Positions 34,904 through 45,524 are shown, numbered from the stretch's first letter. The stretch is 64,000 nt of DNA from Pseudomonas pohangensis (GCF_900105995.1 NZ_LT629785.1:1612001-1676000), one strand, 5' to 3'. Made by a program: numbers and translations. Notes: generated by a model from the letters alone, not told the origin.

Positions 34904-35788
34904 TCAGCCTTTGACTTGCCAGCCAGTCAGCTCAGCCAGTGCCTTGCCGATATCAGCCAGCGAACGCACGGTTTTGACCCCGGCGTCCTGCAGTGCGGCA
35001 AACTTCTCGTCGGCTGTACCTTTACCGCCCGAGATGATGGCGCCCGCATGGCCCATGCGCTTGCCCGGAGGGGCAGTCACACCGGCGATATAGGAAACCA
35101 CCGGCTTGGTCACATTGGCTTTGATAAAGGCCGCAGCCTCTTCTTCGGCCGAACCACCGATCTCGCCGATCATCACGATCGCTTCGGTTTTCGGGTCATC
35201 CTGGAACAGTTGCAGGATATCGATAAAGTTGGAGCCCGGAATCGGGTCACCGCCAATACCGACACAGGTCGACTGGCCAAAGCCGGCGTCAGTGGTCTGC
35301 TTGACGGCTTCATAGGTCAGGGTGCCGGAGCGCGACACGATGCCCACTTTGCCTGGCAGGTGAATATGGCCAGGCATGATGCCGATCTTGCACTCACCGG
35401 GAGTAATCACGCCCGGGCAGTTAGGCCCGATCAGACGCACGCCCAATTCGTCACACTTGACCTTGGCTTCCAGCATATCGATGGTCGGAATGCCTTCAGT
35501 AATGCAGACAATCAGCTTGATGCCGCCGAAGGCAGCTTCCAGGATGGAGTCCTTGCAGAACGGCGCAGGTACGTAAATTACGCTGGCATCAGCGCCGGTA
35601 GCCTCTACCGCTTCCCTGACCGTGTTGAACACCGGCAGATTCAGGTGCGTGGTGCCACCCTTGCCCGGCGTTACACCGCCAACCATCTTGGTGCCATAGG
35701 CAATGGCCTGTTCACTGTGGAACGTACCCTGACTTCCGGTGAAGCCCTGGCAGATTACTTTGGTATCTTTATTGATCAGGACGCTCAT
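34904..35788 (-). CDS. sucD: SucD, succinyl-CoA synthetase alpha subunit
   Basis: SucD carries the phospho-histidine of succinyl-CoA synthetase. The 294-residue protein has the CoA/nucleotide motif GFTGSQGTFHSEQ near the start, CVGIGGDP, and the loop GHAGAIISGGKGTA with the active His. It overlaps sucC by one base (TAATG), so the two are co-translated. It is last in the sdh-suc cluster. Confidence 0.97.
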   Translation of the reverse strand: MSVLINKDTKVICQGFTGSQGTFHSEQAIAYGTKMVGGVTPGKGGTTHLNLPVFNTVREAVEATGADASVIYVPAPFCKDSILEAAFGGIKLIVCITEGIPTIDMLEAKVKCDELGVRLIGPNCPGVITPGECKIGIMPGHIHLPGKVGIVSRSGTLTYEAVKQTTDAGFGQSTCVGIGGDPIPGSNFIDILQLFQDDPKTEAIVMIGEIGGSAEEEAAAFIKANVTKPVVSYIAGVTAPPGKRMGHAGAIISGGKGTADEKFAALQDAGVKTVRSLADIGKALAELTGWQVKG

Positions 35789-36954
35789 TACTTGCCCTCC
35801 GCAGCTTTGACAACCTGTTGCGCAGCGTCGGTCAGGCTGGTCGCGGCGATGATATTCAAGCCACTGTCAGCCAGTACTTTAGCGCCCAATTCGGCGTTGT
35901 TACCTTCCAGACGAACGACCACCGGAATCTTCACACCTACTTCCTTGACTGCACCAATGATGCCTTCGGCAATCATGTCGCAGCGCACGATACCGCCGAA
36001 GATGTTTACCAGAACGGCAGCCACATTGCTGTCGGACAGAATGATCTTGAAGGCTTCGGTTACGCGTTCTTTGGTAGCACCACCACCTACATCGAGGAAG
36101 TTGGCCGGCGCGCCGCCGTGCAGGTTGACGATGTCCATGGTACCCATGGCCAGGCCGGCACCGTTGACCATGCAACCGATGTTGCCTTCCAGCGCCACAT
36201 AGTTGAGTTCGAACTTGGCCGCATGGGCTTCACGCGGGTCGTCCTGCGACGGGTCATGCATGGCACGCAGCTTGGGCTGACGGAACATCGCATTGCTGTC
36301 GATGTTGATCTTGGCGTCCAGGCAATGCAGGTTGCCATCCTTCTTGATCACCAGCGGGTTCACTTCCAGCAGTGCCAGGTCATAGTCCTGGAACAGCTTG
36401 GCCAGACCGACAAATATCTGCGTGAACTGCTTGATCTGGTCACCCTTGAGGCCGAGCTGGAAAGCCAGTTCGCGACCCTGATAAGGCTGAGCACCTACCA
36501 GAGGATCAATGGTTGCCTTGAGAATTTTTTCAGGGGTGTCGTGCGCGACTTTCTCGATATCCACACCGCCTTCAGTAGAGGCCATGAACACGATACGGCG
36601 GCTCGAACGGTCGACTACGGCGCCAAGGTAGAGCTCCTGGTCGATATCAGTGCAGGATTCAACCAGAATCCTGGTGACCGGTTGGCCGGCGGCGTCTGTC
36701 TGGTAAGTTACCAGACGCTTGCCCAGCCAGTTCGCGGCGAAAGCCGCAGCTTCGTCCTTGTTCTTGACCAGCTTTACACCGCCAGCCTTGCCGCGACCAC
36801 CGGCGTGAACCTGGGCCTTGACCACCCACTCTGTTCCGCCAATCTTGTCACAGGCCTCTGCAGCAGCCTCGGGACTATCAACTGCATAGCCCTGGGATAC
36901 AGGCAGACCGTACTCAGCAAACAACTGCTTACCCTGATACTCGTGGAGATTCAT
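35788..36954 (-). CDS. sucC: SucC, succinyl-CoA synthetase beta subunit
   Basis: The 388-residue beta subunit has an ATP-grasp domain (MNLHEYQGKQLFAEYGLP, KAQVHAGGRGKAGGVK) and a C-terminal CoA-ligase domain (NIFGGIVRCDMIAEGI). With SucD it converts succinyl-CoA to succinate with NTP formation. It follows lpd by 180 bases that include a possible attenuator hairpin. Confidence 0.97.
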   Translation of the reverse strand: MNLHEYQGKQLFAEYGLPVSQGYAVDSPEAAAEACDKIGGTEWVVKAQVHAGGRGKAGGVKLVKNKDEAAAFAANWLGKRLVTYQTDAAGQPVTRILVESCTDIDQELYLGAVVDRSSRRIVFMASTEGGVDIEKVAHDTPEKILKATIDPLVGAQPYQGRELAFQLGLKGDQIKQFTQIFVGLAKLFQDYDLALLEVNPLVIKKDGNLHCLDAKINIDSNAMFRQPKLRAMHDPSQDDPREAHAAKFELNYVALEGNIGCMVNGAGLAMGTMDIVNLHGGAPANFLDVGGGATKERVTEAFKIILSDSNVAAVLVNIFGGIVRCDMIAEGIIGAVKEVGVKIPVVVRLEGNNAELGAKVLADSGLNIIAATSLTDAAQQVVKAAEGK

Positions 36955-37101
36955 GCTTTCCTACCGTGTTTGAATGGGTATTGCGCATTTCGGCACCGTA
37001 TTTTTGATATGGCACCACCTGTTACCGTTTCTCTGATAAGAGAAAGCAACTGTCAGAACAGAACCGCGATAGCTCTGCGCGAATTAGTCGCTTTGGTAAA
37101 G

Positions 37102-37124
37102 CGCCCCCTACTGGGTAGGGGGGG
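37102..37124 (-). terminator. C/G-rich hairpin between lpd and sucC
   Basis: CCCCCTA and TAGGGGG pair around a short loop in the gap after lpd. There is no U-run on the minus strand, so it is more likely a processing or attenuation stem than a full terminator. Confidence 0.4.
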
Positions 37125-37134
37125 TAATCTGATT

Positions 37135-38571
37135 TCAGCGTTTTTTACGATTGGCTATATGAATCGCATGGCCATTTACCGCCAGTGCCGCTTCATGCAG
37201 TGCTTCGGACAGCGTTGGGTGTGAGAACACCATCATGCCGATGTCCTCTGCGCTGGTGCCAAATTCCATGCCGATGGCACCCTGCTGAACCAGTTCGGCT
37301 GCACCTGGGCCAATTACGTGTACACCCAGCACGCGATCCGTTTCTGCATCCGCGATAACCTTGACGAAACCACCGGTGTCATTGGCGGCCATGGCCCTGC
37401 CGCTGGCCGCAAACGGGAATACGCCGACATTCACTGCCACGCCTTCGGTCTTGAGGGTCTGCTCGGATTTGCCAACCCATGCGATTTCCGGGTGGGTGTA
37501 AATAACCGAAGGGATCAGGTCGTAGTTCATCTGTGCCTTGTGACCGGCAATCCGCTCGGCAACCATGATCCCTTCCTCGGATGCCTTGTGTGCGAGCATA
37601 GGTCCACGCACCACATCACCGATGGCGTAAACGCCTGGCGCGCTGGTTTTGCAATGGTCATCGACGAAAATAAAGCCGCGCTCGTCCAGTTTCACACCAC
37701 TGTCGACCGCGAGCAGTTCGTTGGTGATCGGACGCCGGCCGACAGCCACAATCAGCTTGTCGAAAGTGAGGCTCTGATCGCCTTCAGCATCAACAAAGCT
37801 GACCGTGACCTGCTTTTTCTTGATTTCCGTACCCGTCACACGGGCACCCATGCGAATGTTTAATCCCTGCTTGCTGAGGGTCTTGTACGCTTCTTTGGCG
37901 ACCTGCTCATCTGCCGCCGGGAGGAATTTATCCAGCGCCTCGAGCACGGTAACTTCAGCACCGAGACGTGCCCATACCGAGCCCAGTTCCAGACCGATTA
38001 CACCAGCACCAATCACGCAAAGCTTCTTCGGTACAGCCTGGAAGTCCAGCGCCCCTGTCGAATCAACAATCACATCCTGATCAACCGGTGCCGGAGGAAT
38101 AGTGCTCGGCACAGAACCGACCGCAAGAATCACGTTTTCTGCCGCAACCACCGAAACACTGCCGTCCAGCGCAGTGATCTCAACCTGTTTGTTGGCAAGC
38201 AGCCTGGCCTGCCCTTCAAGGAGCGTCACACCATTTGCCTTGAACAGGGTGGCGACACCGCCGGTGAGGTTTTTCACGATGACGTCCTTGCGCCCGACCA
38301 TCGCGGGCACGTCCATCGTTACGCCTTTGGCCTCGATGCCATGGACTTTGAAACCAGAGAGTGCTTCATGGTATTTCCAGGAGCTGTCCAGCAGGGCTTT
38401 TGAAGGAATGCAGCCTACGTTGAGGCAGGTTCCACCCAAGGCTACCTTACCCTGCTTGTCCTGATACTTCTCGATACAGGCAGTCTTCAGGCCAAGCTGC
38501 GCAGCCTTGATGGCTGCCACGTAGCCACCCGGGCCGGCACCAATCACCACTACGTCAAATTGCTGTGTCAT
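37135..38571 (-). CDS. lpd: LpdA, dihydrolipoamide dehydrogenase (E3)
   Basis: E3 reoxidises the lipoyl group of SucB with NAD+. The 478-residue flavoprotein has GAGPGGYVAA, the redox disulfide GGTCLNVGCIPSKALL, the NAD site GAGVIGLELGSVW and C-terminal HAHPTLSEA-like HPTLSEALHEA. The ATG at 38571 (MTQQFDVVVIGAG) is the usual start. It lies between sucB and sucC, so it should be the 2-oxoglutarate dehydrogenase E3. Confidence 0.96.
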   Translation of the reverse strand: MTQQFDVVVIGAGPGGYVAAIKAAQLGLKTACIEKYQDKQGKVALGGTCLNVGCIPSKALLDSSWKYHEALSGFKVHGIEAKGVTMDVPAMVGRKDVIVKNLTGGVATLFKANGVTLLEGQARLLANKQVEITALDGSVSVVAAENVILAVGSVPSTIPPAPVDQDVIVDSTGALDFQAVPKKLCVIGAGVIGLELGSVWARLGAEVTVLEALDKFLPAADEQVAKEAYKTLSKQGLNIRMGARVTGTEIKKKQVTVSFVDAEGDQSLTFDKLIVAVGRRPITNELLAVDSGVKLDERGFIFVDDHCKTSAPGVYAIGDVVRGPMLAHKASEEGIMVAERIAGHKAQMNYDLIPSVIYTHPEIAWVGKSEQTLKTEGVAVNVGVFPFAASGRAMAANDTGGFVKVIADAETDRVLGVHVIGPGAAELVQQGAIGMEFGTSAEDIGMMVFSHPTLSEALHEAALAVNGHAIHIANRKKR

Positions 38572-38642
38572 AACACTATTCCTTTTCGTGTAAACCGGAC
38601 GCCACCCTGTCGATGGCTGTCCTTGCATTAGTTACCGGCTGT

Positions 38643-39866
38643 TCAGACATCCAGCAACAGGCGTGCCGGATCTTCCAGCAGGTTCTTGATGGTCACGAGG
38701 AAGCTGACCGCTTCCTTGCCGTCGATCAGACGATGATCGTAGGACAGCGCCAGATACATCATCGGACGGATTACTACCTGGCCGTTGATGGCCATCGGCC
38801 GCTGCAGGATGTTGTGCATGCCCAGGATCGCTGCCTGCGGCGGGTTGACGATTGGCGTCGACATCATCGATCCGAACGTACCGCCGTTGGTGATGGTGAA
38901 GGTCCCTCCAGTCATGTCTTCGATCGACAGCTTGCCGTCTTTGGCCTTCTTGCCGAACCCGGCGATGGTGCCTTCGATATCCGCCAGTCCCATCAGCTCG
39001 GCATTACGCAGAACCGGAACCACCAGACCGCGATCGCTGGATACCGCTACACCAATATCCTGGTAGCCGTGATAGACGATATCAGTACCGTCAATCGAGG
39101 CGTTGACTGCGGGGAAGCGCTTGAGTGCTTCCACGGAAGCCTTGACGAAGAACGACATGAAGCCCAGACGCACACCATTATGGGTCTTCTCGAACAGATC
39201 CTTGTACTTGGAGCGCAAGGCCATGACTTCAGTCATGTCCACTTCATTGAAAGTGGTCAGCATCGCCATCGAAGACTGGGCTTCGACCAGACGCTCGGCA
39301 ACTTTGGCACGCAAACGCGTCATCGGTACGCGTTTTTCTACCCGGTCACCGCCGGCAAACAAAGGTGCTTCGGCAGCAGGCGCAACGGTTTTTGCTACTG
39401 GCGCAGCCGGTGCAGCCTTTTTCGCTTCTACTGCAGCAGCAGCATCTTCCTTGGTGACGCGCCCGCCTTTACCCGTGCCGCTGATGCTGGCCGGGTCAAT
39501 ACCGCCTTCCTCAGCCAGTTTGCGCGCTGCCGGTGAAAGGATCGGCGCCTCTGCACTTTTCGCAGCGGTTGCAGTAGCGACTGCAGGTGCGGCGGCTGGT
39601 GCCGGAGCGGCCGCCGCAGTTGCGGCTCCACCCTCACCCAGGCGGCCCAAAAGTTCGCCGCTCAGAACCGTGTCGCCTTCATTCATGATGATCTCTGCAA
39701 GCACACCATCAGCTTCGGCAAGCACTTCCATGACCACTTTGTCGGTTTCGATATCCACCAGCAACTCGTCACGCTTGACCGCTTCTCCCGGCTTCTTGTG
39801 CCAGGTTGCGACTGTGCCGTCCGCAACCGATTCAGGGAATGAGGGTGCTTTGATGTCGATAGCCAT
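38643..39866 (-). CDS. sucB: SucB, dihydrolipoamide succinyltransferase (E2)
   Basis: The 407-residue E2 core of 2-oxoglutarate dehydrogenase starts MAIDIKAPSFPES. A lipoyl domain has the lipoylated Lys in ETDKVVMEV (Lys43). An Ala/Pro-rich linker (about 88-110) and the E3-binding domain (SPAARKLAEEGGID) follow, then the catalytic domain with SYDHRLIDGKEAV. ATG 39866 is preferred over upstream starts because it begins the lipoyl domain. Confidence 0.97.
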   Translation of the reverse strand: MAIDIKAPSFPESVADGTVATWHKKPGEAVKRDELLVDIETDKVVMEVLAEADGVLAEIIMNEGDTVLSGELLGRLGEGGAATAAAAPAPAAAPAVATATAAKSAEAPILSPAARKLAEEGGIDPASISGTGKGGRVTKEDAAAAVEAKKAAPAAPVAKTVAPAAEAPLFAGGDRVEKRVPMTRLRAKVAERLVEAQSSMAMLTTFNEVDMTEVMALRSKYKDLFEKTHNGVRLGFMSFFVKASVEALKRFPAVNASIDGTDIVYHGYQDIGVAVSSDRGLVVPVLRNAELMGLADIEGTIAGFGKKAKDGKLSIEDMTGGTFTITNGGTFGSMMSTPIVNPPQAAILGMHNILQRPMAINGQVVIRPMMYLALSYDHRLIDGKEAVSFLVTIKNLLEDPARLLLDV

Positions 39867-39948
39867 GCTCTTGTGTTCCTGTTTATTTGCGTTCTGTTCT
39901 GCATAGCTGCGAAACCCAAAGCATCGCAGCACCGTTTTTTCGTGGGTG

Positions 39949-42783
39949 TTACACAGTAAAGGCGTCTTCCAGCAGTTTTGCCTGTTGCTCCGCATGCATT
40001 GAAGCGTAACCGCATGCCGGAGCTGCTGAACCGTCACGTCCGGCATACTCGAGGAATAGTGATTTCTTGTGAGCAGCTATGACACGGCGCATATGATGCT
40101 GGCTGCAATACCAGGCACCCTGGTTCATCGGCTCTTCCTGGCACCAGACAATGTGCTTGATGTTTTTGTAGCCAGACAGAACCTCAGCCAGATCGTTTTC
40201 CGGAAACGGATAAAGTTGCTCAATGCGCACAATGGCAATGTCCATGCGCTCCGCTGCACGGCGCTTCTCCAGCAGGTCGTAGTAAACCTTGCCACTGCAC
40301 AGAATCAACCGTTCGATTTTTTTCGGGTCAACCGGATCAATCTCGTTGATCACTGTCTGGAAGGTGCCCTCAGCAAGATCTTCAAGTGTCGAAGTGGCTA
40401 ATTTGTGCCGCAACAGGGACTTGGGCGTCAATGCGACCAAAGGCTTACGCAGCGGACGAACCACCTGGCGCCGCAGCATGTGGTAAACCTGTGCAGGCGT
40501 CGTAGGCACGCAGACCTGCATGTTGTGCTCGGCACAAAGCTGCAAATAGCGCTCAAGACGTGCGGAGGAATGCTCCGGTCCCTGCCCTTCATAGCCATGC
40601 GGCAGCAGCATGGTCAGACCACAGAGCCTGCCCCATTTGGTTTCACCGCTGGAAATGAACTGATCGAATACCACCTGGGCACCGTTGGCGAAATCACCAA
40701 ACTGCGCTTCCCATACAACCAGTGCATTCGGCATGGTGGTCGAATAGCCGTATTCAAAAGCCAGTACTGCTTCCTCTGACAGATAGGAGTCGTAGAGGTC
40801 CATTCGCGGCTGATCGATACTCAGATGCTGCAAAGGCAGATAAACACTTGCATCCTTCTGATTGTGCAAAGCCGCATGCCGGTGCGAGAAAGTCCCGCGA
40901 CCCACATCCTGGCCGGTAAAACGCACCGGGTGACCATCATTGAGCAATGTCGCATAGGCCAGATTTTCGGCATAACCCCAGTTGATCGGCAGCGCTCCGG
41001 CGGTCATTTTCTGGCGATCTTCAAGAATCTTCGCCACTTGCCGCTGCACTACCAAGCCGTCCGGAATATCCAGCAACTTGTCAGCCAGCCTCTGCAGGGT
41101 TTTCAGGTCTACACGGGTATCGTAATGAGCCGTCCAGACGTGCCCCAGATACGGGCGCCAGTCAACGAACAACTCCTTGTTGGGTTCCTTGACCAGGCTC
41201 TTGACTACATGGTGACCGTTGTCCAGGTCATTGCGATAATCATTTATCTTGTTCTGGACTTCTTCCTCGGTAATTACACCGTCCTGTACCAGGGCGTTGG
41301 CATAGAGTTCCCGCGTGGAAATCTGCTTGGCAATCTGCTGGTACATCAAAGGCTGGGTACCGCTTGGTTCATCCGCCTCGTTGTGGCCGCGACGGCGATA
41401 GCAAACCAGATCGATAACCACGTCCCGCTTGAACTGCATGCGGTAATCGACAGCCAGCTGGGTTACAAACAGGACAGCTTCCGGATCGTCACCATTGACG
41501 TGGAAAATCGGCGCCTGAATCATTTTTGCCACGTCAGTGCAGTACTCGGTAGAGCGTGCATCTTCCTGACGACTGGTGGTGAAGCCGACCTGGTTGTTGA
41601 TCACGATATGAATGGTGCCACCAGTTTTATAGCCCCTGGTCTGGGACATCTGGAAGGTTTCCATGACCACGCCCTGACCGGCGAACGCAGCATCGCCGTG
41701 AAGAGAGATAGGCAGAACCTTTTCCCCAAGCGCATCTTTACGCCGGTCCTGGCGCGCCCTGACAGAGCCCTCCACTACCGGTGAAACAATTTCCAGATGC
41801 GACGGGTTGAAAGCCAGGGCCAGGTGTACCTCGCCCCCGCTAGTCATTACGTTGGAAGAAAAACCCTGGTGATATTTAACGTCACCGGAGCTAAGCCCTT
41901 CCGTTTTCTTGCCTTCGAATTCGTCGAATAGTTCGCGAGGATTCTTGCCAAAGGTATTGACCAGTACGTTAAGGCGGCCACGGTGGGCCATGCCGATAAC
42001 AATTTCCTTGACGCCATAAGAGCCGGTGCGCTGAATGATTTCGTCAAGCAGGGGAATCAGGCTCTCGCCACCTTCCAGACCAAAGCGCTTGGTGCCTGGA
42101 TACTTGGTGCCCAGATATTTTTCCAGACCCTCTGCGGCGGTGAGTCGCTCAAGCAGATGTGTCTTGGCCTCAGCAGAGATGAGCGGCCGGCCCTGAACGC
42201 TTTCCAGACGCTGCTGAAACCATTTGCGCTGCTCGGTATCAACAATATGGGTAAATTCTGCGCCTATGTTTCTGCTGTAAGTATTCTGCAGGGCAGAATA
42301 AATCTCACGCAGAGTGGCTACGGATTGCCCTACAAAAGCATGCCCGCCGATATCAAAAGTCGTATCGAGGTCTGCATTGGTAAGTCCGTAATGCTCCACC
42401 GTCAGATCGTCCGGAATTGGACGACGCCATAAACCCAGTGGATCGAGAGTGGCCGCCTGATGACCGCGCATGCGGAAGGCCTGAATCATCCGCAGGACTT
42501 CCAGCTGCTTCTTTTCATGGGCACTACTGGTTGCACCAGCAGCCGCCGGCTTGGCGTTGCGCTGATTTTTTGCGAGCAATACAAACTGGTCGCGAATCGT
42601 GGCATGGGAAACGTCACTGGCCGCAACACCACTGGCCGGCAGTTTCTGGAAGTAGTTGCGCCACTCCTCAGGAACAGCGTTTGGATCATGCAGATAAAGC
42701 TCATAGAGCTCTTCCACATAGGCCGCATTTCCGCCGGACAGATGTGCACTGTTCCACATGCGCTGCATCACGCTTTCTTGCAT
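39949..42783 (-). CDS. sucA: SucA, 2-oxoglutarate dehydrogenase E1
   Basis: The thiamine-diphosphate E1 subunit is 944 residues. It shows the E1 N-terminal segment (SAHLSGGNAAYVEELYELY), EKYLGTKYPGTKRFGLEGGE, GMAHRGRLNVL, the ThDP site HGDAAFAGQGV and the C-terminal GYEGQGPEHSSARLERYL. The start is ATG 42783 or ATG 42768. It is separated from sdhB by 231 bases without a gene and from sucB by 82. Confidence 0.97.
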   Translation of the reverse strand: MQESVMQRMWNSAHLSGGNAAYVEELYELYLHDPNAVPEEWRNYFQKLPASGVAASDVSHATIRDQFVLLAKNQRNAKPAAAGATSSAHEKKQLEVLRMIQAFRMRGHQAATLDPLGLWRRPIPDDLTVEHYGLTNADLDTTFDIGGHAFVGQSVATLREIYSALQNTYSRNIGAEFTHIVDTEQRKWFQQRLESVQGRPLISAEAKTHLLERLTAAEGLEKYLGTKYPGTKRFGLEGGESLIPLLDEIIQRTGSYGVKEIVIGMAHRGRLNVLVNTFGKNPRELFDEFEGKKTEGLSSGDVKYHQGFSSNVMTSGGEVHLALAFNPSHLEIVSPVVEGSVRARQDRRKDALGEKVLPISLHGDAAFAGQGVVMETFQMSQTRGYKTGGTIHIVINNQVGFTTSRQEDARSTEYCTDVAKMIQAPIFHVNGDDPEAVLFVTQLAVDYRMQFKRDVVIDLVCYRRRGHNEADEPSGTQPLMYQQIAKQISTRELYANALVQDGVITEEEVQNKINDYRNDLDNGHHVVKSLVKEPNKELFVDWRPYLGHVWTAHYDTRVDLKTLQRLADKLLDIPDGLVVQRQVAKILEDRQKMTAGALPINWGYAENLAYATLLNDGHPVRFTGQDVGRGTFSHRHAALHNQKDASVYLPLQHLSIDQPRMDLYDSYLSEEAVLAFEYGYSTTMPNALVVWEAQFGDFANGAQVVFDQFISSGETKWGRLCGLTMLLPHGYEGQGPEHSSARLERYLQLCAEHNMQVCVPTTPAQVYHMLRRQVVRPLRKPLVALTPKSLLRHKLATSTLEDLAEGTFQTVINEIDPVDPKKIERLILCSGKVYYDLLEKRRAAERMDIAIVRIEQLYPFPENDLAEVLSGYKNIKHIVWCQEEPMNQGAWYCSQHHMRRVIAAHKKSLFLEYAGRDGSAAPACGYASMHAEQQAKLLEDAFTV

Positions 42784-43014
42784 GCTAGGTCACCCTCTTG
42801 AAGGGGGGCACTACCGCGCGAATCCGTTGCATTTTACCAGTCCAATGCAGCGACTTGGTAAGCCACTACGGGTCCCGCAGATAGTCCGGGCACCAGCCCG
42901 GATCCCCTGCTGGTCGTCTAATTCAATTCGAGCTGCGGCTTTGTGGGCTACGGCTCATGTCAGTTACTTGGCACCGGTTTGTTACCAGCACCAAGGCTAG
43001 ATCAAGCGAATGTA

Positions 43015-43737
43015 TCAAGTGCCGCTTTGCAGCAGCATATTGCGCACATGCCCAATAGCTTTGGTCGGATTCAGACCTTTCGGACAAACATTCACGCAGT
43101 TCATGATGCCACGGCAGCGGAATACACTGAACGGATCATCAAGTGCTGCCAAACGCTCAGCCGTCCTGGTATCGCGACTGTCAGCCAGAAACCGGTAGGC
43201 TTGCAGCAAGGCTGCCGGGCCAAGGAACTTGTCGGGATTCCACCAGAACGAAGGACAGGATGTAGAGCAACATGCGCACAGAATGCACTCATATAGCCCG
43301 TCGATCTTTTCTCTCTGCTCGGGAGATTGCAGACGCTCGATAGCAGGCGCCGGCGTGTCATTCTGCAGATATGGCTGCACCTTCTCGTACTGCTTGTAGA
43401 AGATGCCCATATCCACTACCAGGTCACGAATAACCGGCAGACCAGGCAGAGGACGAATTACCAGTTTCCCGCCCTTGAGCCCTGCTTCGGACAGCGGGGT
43501 GATGCAGGCAAGGCCGTTCTTGCCGTTCATGTTCATGCCGTCAGAACCGCAAACACCTTCACGACAGGAGCGACGGTAAGAGAAGCCCTCATCCTGTTCC
43601 TTGATCAGCGCGAGCACATCGAGAACCATGATGTCCTTGCCGCCGGTATCGACCTGAAAGTCCTGCATCAACGGGGCAGCATCTTTCTCAGGGTTGTAGC
43701 GGTAAACACTGACTTGCAACTTATTGGCTTGTGACAT
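43015..43737 (-). CDS. sdhB: SdhB, succinate dehydrogenase iron-sulfur subunit
   Basis: The 240-residue subunit has the [2Fe-2S] ligands (RRSCREGVCGSDGMN, CIT) and the [4Fe-4S]/[3Fe-4S] motifs CILCACCSTSCPSFWW and FRCRGIMNCVNVCPKGLNP. ATG 43737 is preferred because AAGGG lies 8 bases upstream; ATG 43743 is only 2 bases from it. It follows sdhA by 11 bases. A decayed relative lies at 251-463. Confidence 0.97.
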   Translation of the reverse strand: MSQANKLQVSVYRYNPEKDAAPLMQDFQVDTGGKDIMVLDVLALIKEQDEGFSYRRSCREGVCGSDGMNMNGKNGLACITPLSEAGLKGGKLVIRPLPGLPVIRDLVVDMGIFYKQYEKVQPYLQNDTPAPAIERLQSPEQREKIDGLYECILCACCSTSCPSFWWNPDKFLGPAALLQAYRFLADSRDTRTAERLAALDDPFSVFRCRGIMNCVNVCPKGLNPTKAIGHVRNMLLQSGT

Positions 43738-43748
43738 GCCCATTACCC

Positions 43749-45521
43749 TTAATAAGTACGAACCTTGGGTTCAAAAACAGGAACGGTCTTGGGCGCGAAG
43801 TTCACTGCGCGCTTGGCTACACGCTTCTCGCCCGGGAAGTACAGCGAATGGCACAGCCAGTTCTCGTCATCACGATCTTCAAAGTCTTCACGGGCATGTG
43901 CGCCGCGCGACTCTTTGCGCTCCTCTGCCGCAATCGCTGTGGCTTCGGCGACTTCCAGCAGGTTCTGCAACTCAAGTGCTTCGATACGGGCCGTGTTGAA
44001 CGCCTGGCTCTTGTCAGCAATCTTCACACCGGCGATGCGCTGACGCAGGTCTGAAAGCTGGGCAATGCCCTTCTGCATGTATTCACCGGTACGGAACACA
44101 CCAAAGTAGTTCTGCATGCAGTTCTGCAGTTCTTTACGCAGAGGTGCAACATCCTCACCGGATGACCGCTCATTCACACCGGCCAGTCGCGACAGCGAGC
44201 TCTCGATATCTGTTTCACTGGCGCCACGCAGTTCAATGCCTTCCTTCAGTGCTCGCTCCAGATGCAGACCAGCCGCACGGCCGAATACCACCAGATCAAG
44301 CAAGGAGTTGCCACCCAGACGGTTGGCGCCGTGAACGGATACGCAAGCCACTTCACCTACCGCAAACAGGCCTTCAATGACCTTGTCGTTGCCGTTGGCA
44401 TCCTGGGTGATCGCCTGACCATGAATATTGGTTGGCACGCCACCCATCATGTAATGGCAAGTAGGCACAACCGGCACCGGAGCGGTTACAGGGTCAACGT
44501 GGGCGAAAGTCTTGGACAGCTCACAGATACCTGGCAGACGACTGTGCAGCACCTCCTCACCCAGATGATCCAGCTTGAGCATTACGTGGTCGCCATCCGG
44601 ACCACAGCCATTTCCGGCAATGATTTCCTTGACCATGGAACGCGCAACCACATCACGGCCAGCGAGATCTTTGGCGTTGGGTGCATAACGCTCCATGAAG
44701 CGCTCGCCATGCTTGTTGATCAGGTAACCGCCTTCGCCGCGGCAGCCTTCGGTAACCAGTACGCCAGCACCGGCGATACCGGTCGGGTGGAACTGCCACA
44801 TTTCAATATCTTGTACCGGTACGCCGGCACGCAACGCCATACCGATACCATCACCGGTATTGATCAGGGCATTGGTGGTCGATGCATAGATTCGTCCAGC
44901 ACCACCGGTTGCCAGAACCACGGCTTTTGAGCGGATATAAACGGTTTCACCGGTTTCGATGCAGATGGCAATGACACCGACAATCGCACCGTCCTGGTTC
45001 TTTACCAGATCAACGGCATACCACTCGTTGAGGAACGATGTATTGGCCTTGAGGTTTGCCTGGTACAGCGTGTGCAGCAAGGCATGGCCGGTACGGTCGG
45101 CAGCCGCGCAGGTACGGGCGGCCTGGGTCGGATTGTCCGGACCTTTGGACTGGCCACCAAAGGGGCGCTGGTAGATGCGACCCTGTTCGGTGCGCGAGAA
45201 TGGCAAACCCATATGCTCGAGTTCGAATACTGCTTCCGGGCCTACGGAGCACATATATTCGATAGCGTCCTGGTCACCGATATAGTCGGAGCCCTTGACG
45301 GTGTCGTACATGTGCCAGCGCCAATCGTCATTCGGGTCAGCCGAGGCAATGGCGCAAGTAATGCCGCCCTGGGCAGAAACCGTGTGCGAGCGAGTAGGAA
45401 AAACCTTGGTGACTACTGCGGTCTTGTGGCCGCCTTGCGCCAACTGCAGCGCAGCACGCATGCCCGCACCACCGCCACCAATAATGATGGCGTCATAGGA
45501 AAGAGTAGGAATGTTAGCCAT
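43749..45521 (-). CDS. sdhA: SdhA, succinate dehydrogenase flavoprotein subunit
   Basis: The 590-residue flavoprotein has the FAD motif GGGGAGMRAALQ, the covalent-FAD His in RSHTVSAQGG (His46) and the substrate-site region HPTGIAGAGVLVTEGCRGEGG. It oxidises succinate in the membrane complex with SdhBCD. It starts 3 bases after sdhD. Confidence 0.98.
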   Translation of the reverse strand: MANIPTLSYDAIIIGGGGAGMRAALQLAQGGHKTAVVTKVFPTRSHTVSAQGGITCAIASADPNDDWRWHMYDTVKGSDYIGDQDAIEYMCSVGPEAVFELEHMGLPFSRTEQGRIYQRPFGGQSKGPDNPTQAARTCAAADRTGHALLHTLYQANLKANTSFLNEWYAVDLVKNQDGAIVGVIAICIETGETVYIRSKAVVLATGGAGRIYASTTNALINTGDGIGMALRAGVPVQDIEMWQFHPTGIAGAGVLVTEGCRGEGGYLINKHGERFMERYAPNAKDLAGRDVVARSMVKEIIAGNGCGPDGDHVMLKLDHLGEEVLHSRLPGICELSKTFAHVDPVTAPVPVVPTCHYMMGGVPTNIHGQAITQDANGNDKVIEGLFAVGEVACVSVHGANRLGGNSLLDLVVFGRAAGLHLERALKEGIELRGASETDIESSLSRLAGVNERSSGEDVAPLRKELQNCMQNYFGVFRTGEYMQKGIAQLSDLRQRIAGVKIADKSQAFNTARIEALELQNLLEVAEATAIAAEERKESRGAHAREDFEDRDDENWLCHSLYFPGEKRVAKRAVNFAPKTVPVFEPKVRTY

Positions 45522-45524
45522 TAA

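Noticed and set aside
35818..37224. 468-codon plus-strand frame opposite sucC
   Set aside because: Shadow frame; sucC on the minus strand is unambiguous.
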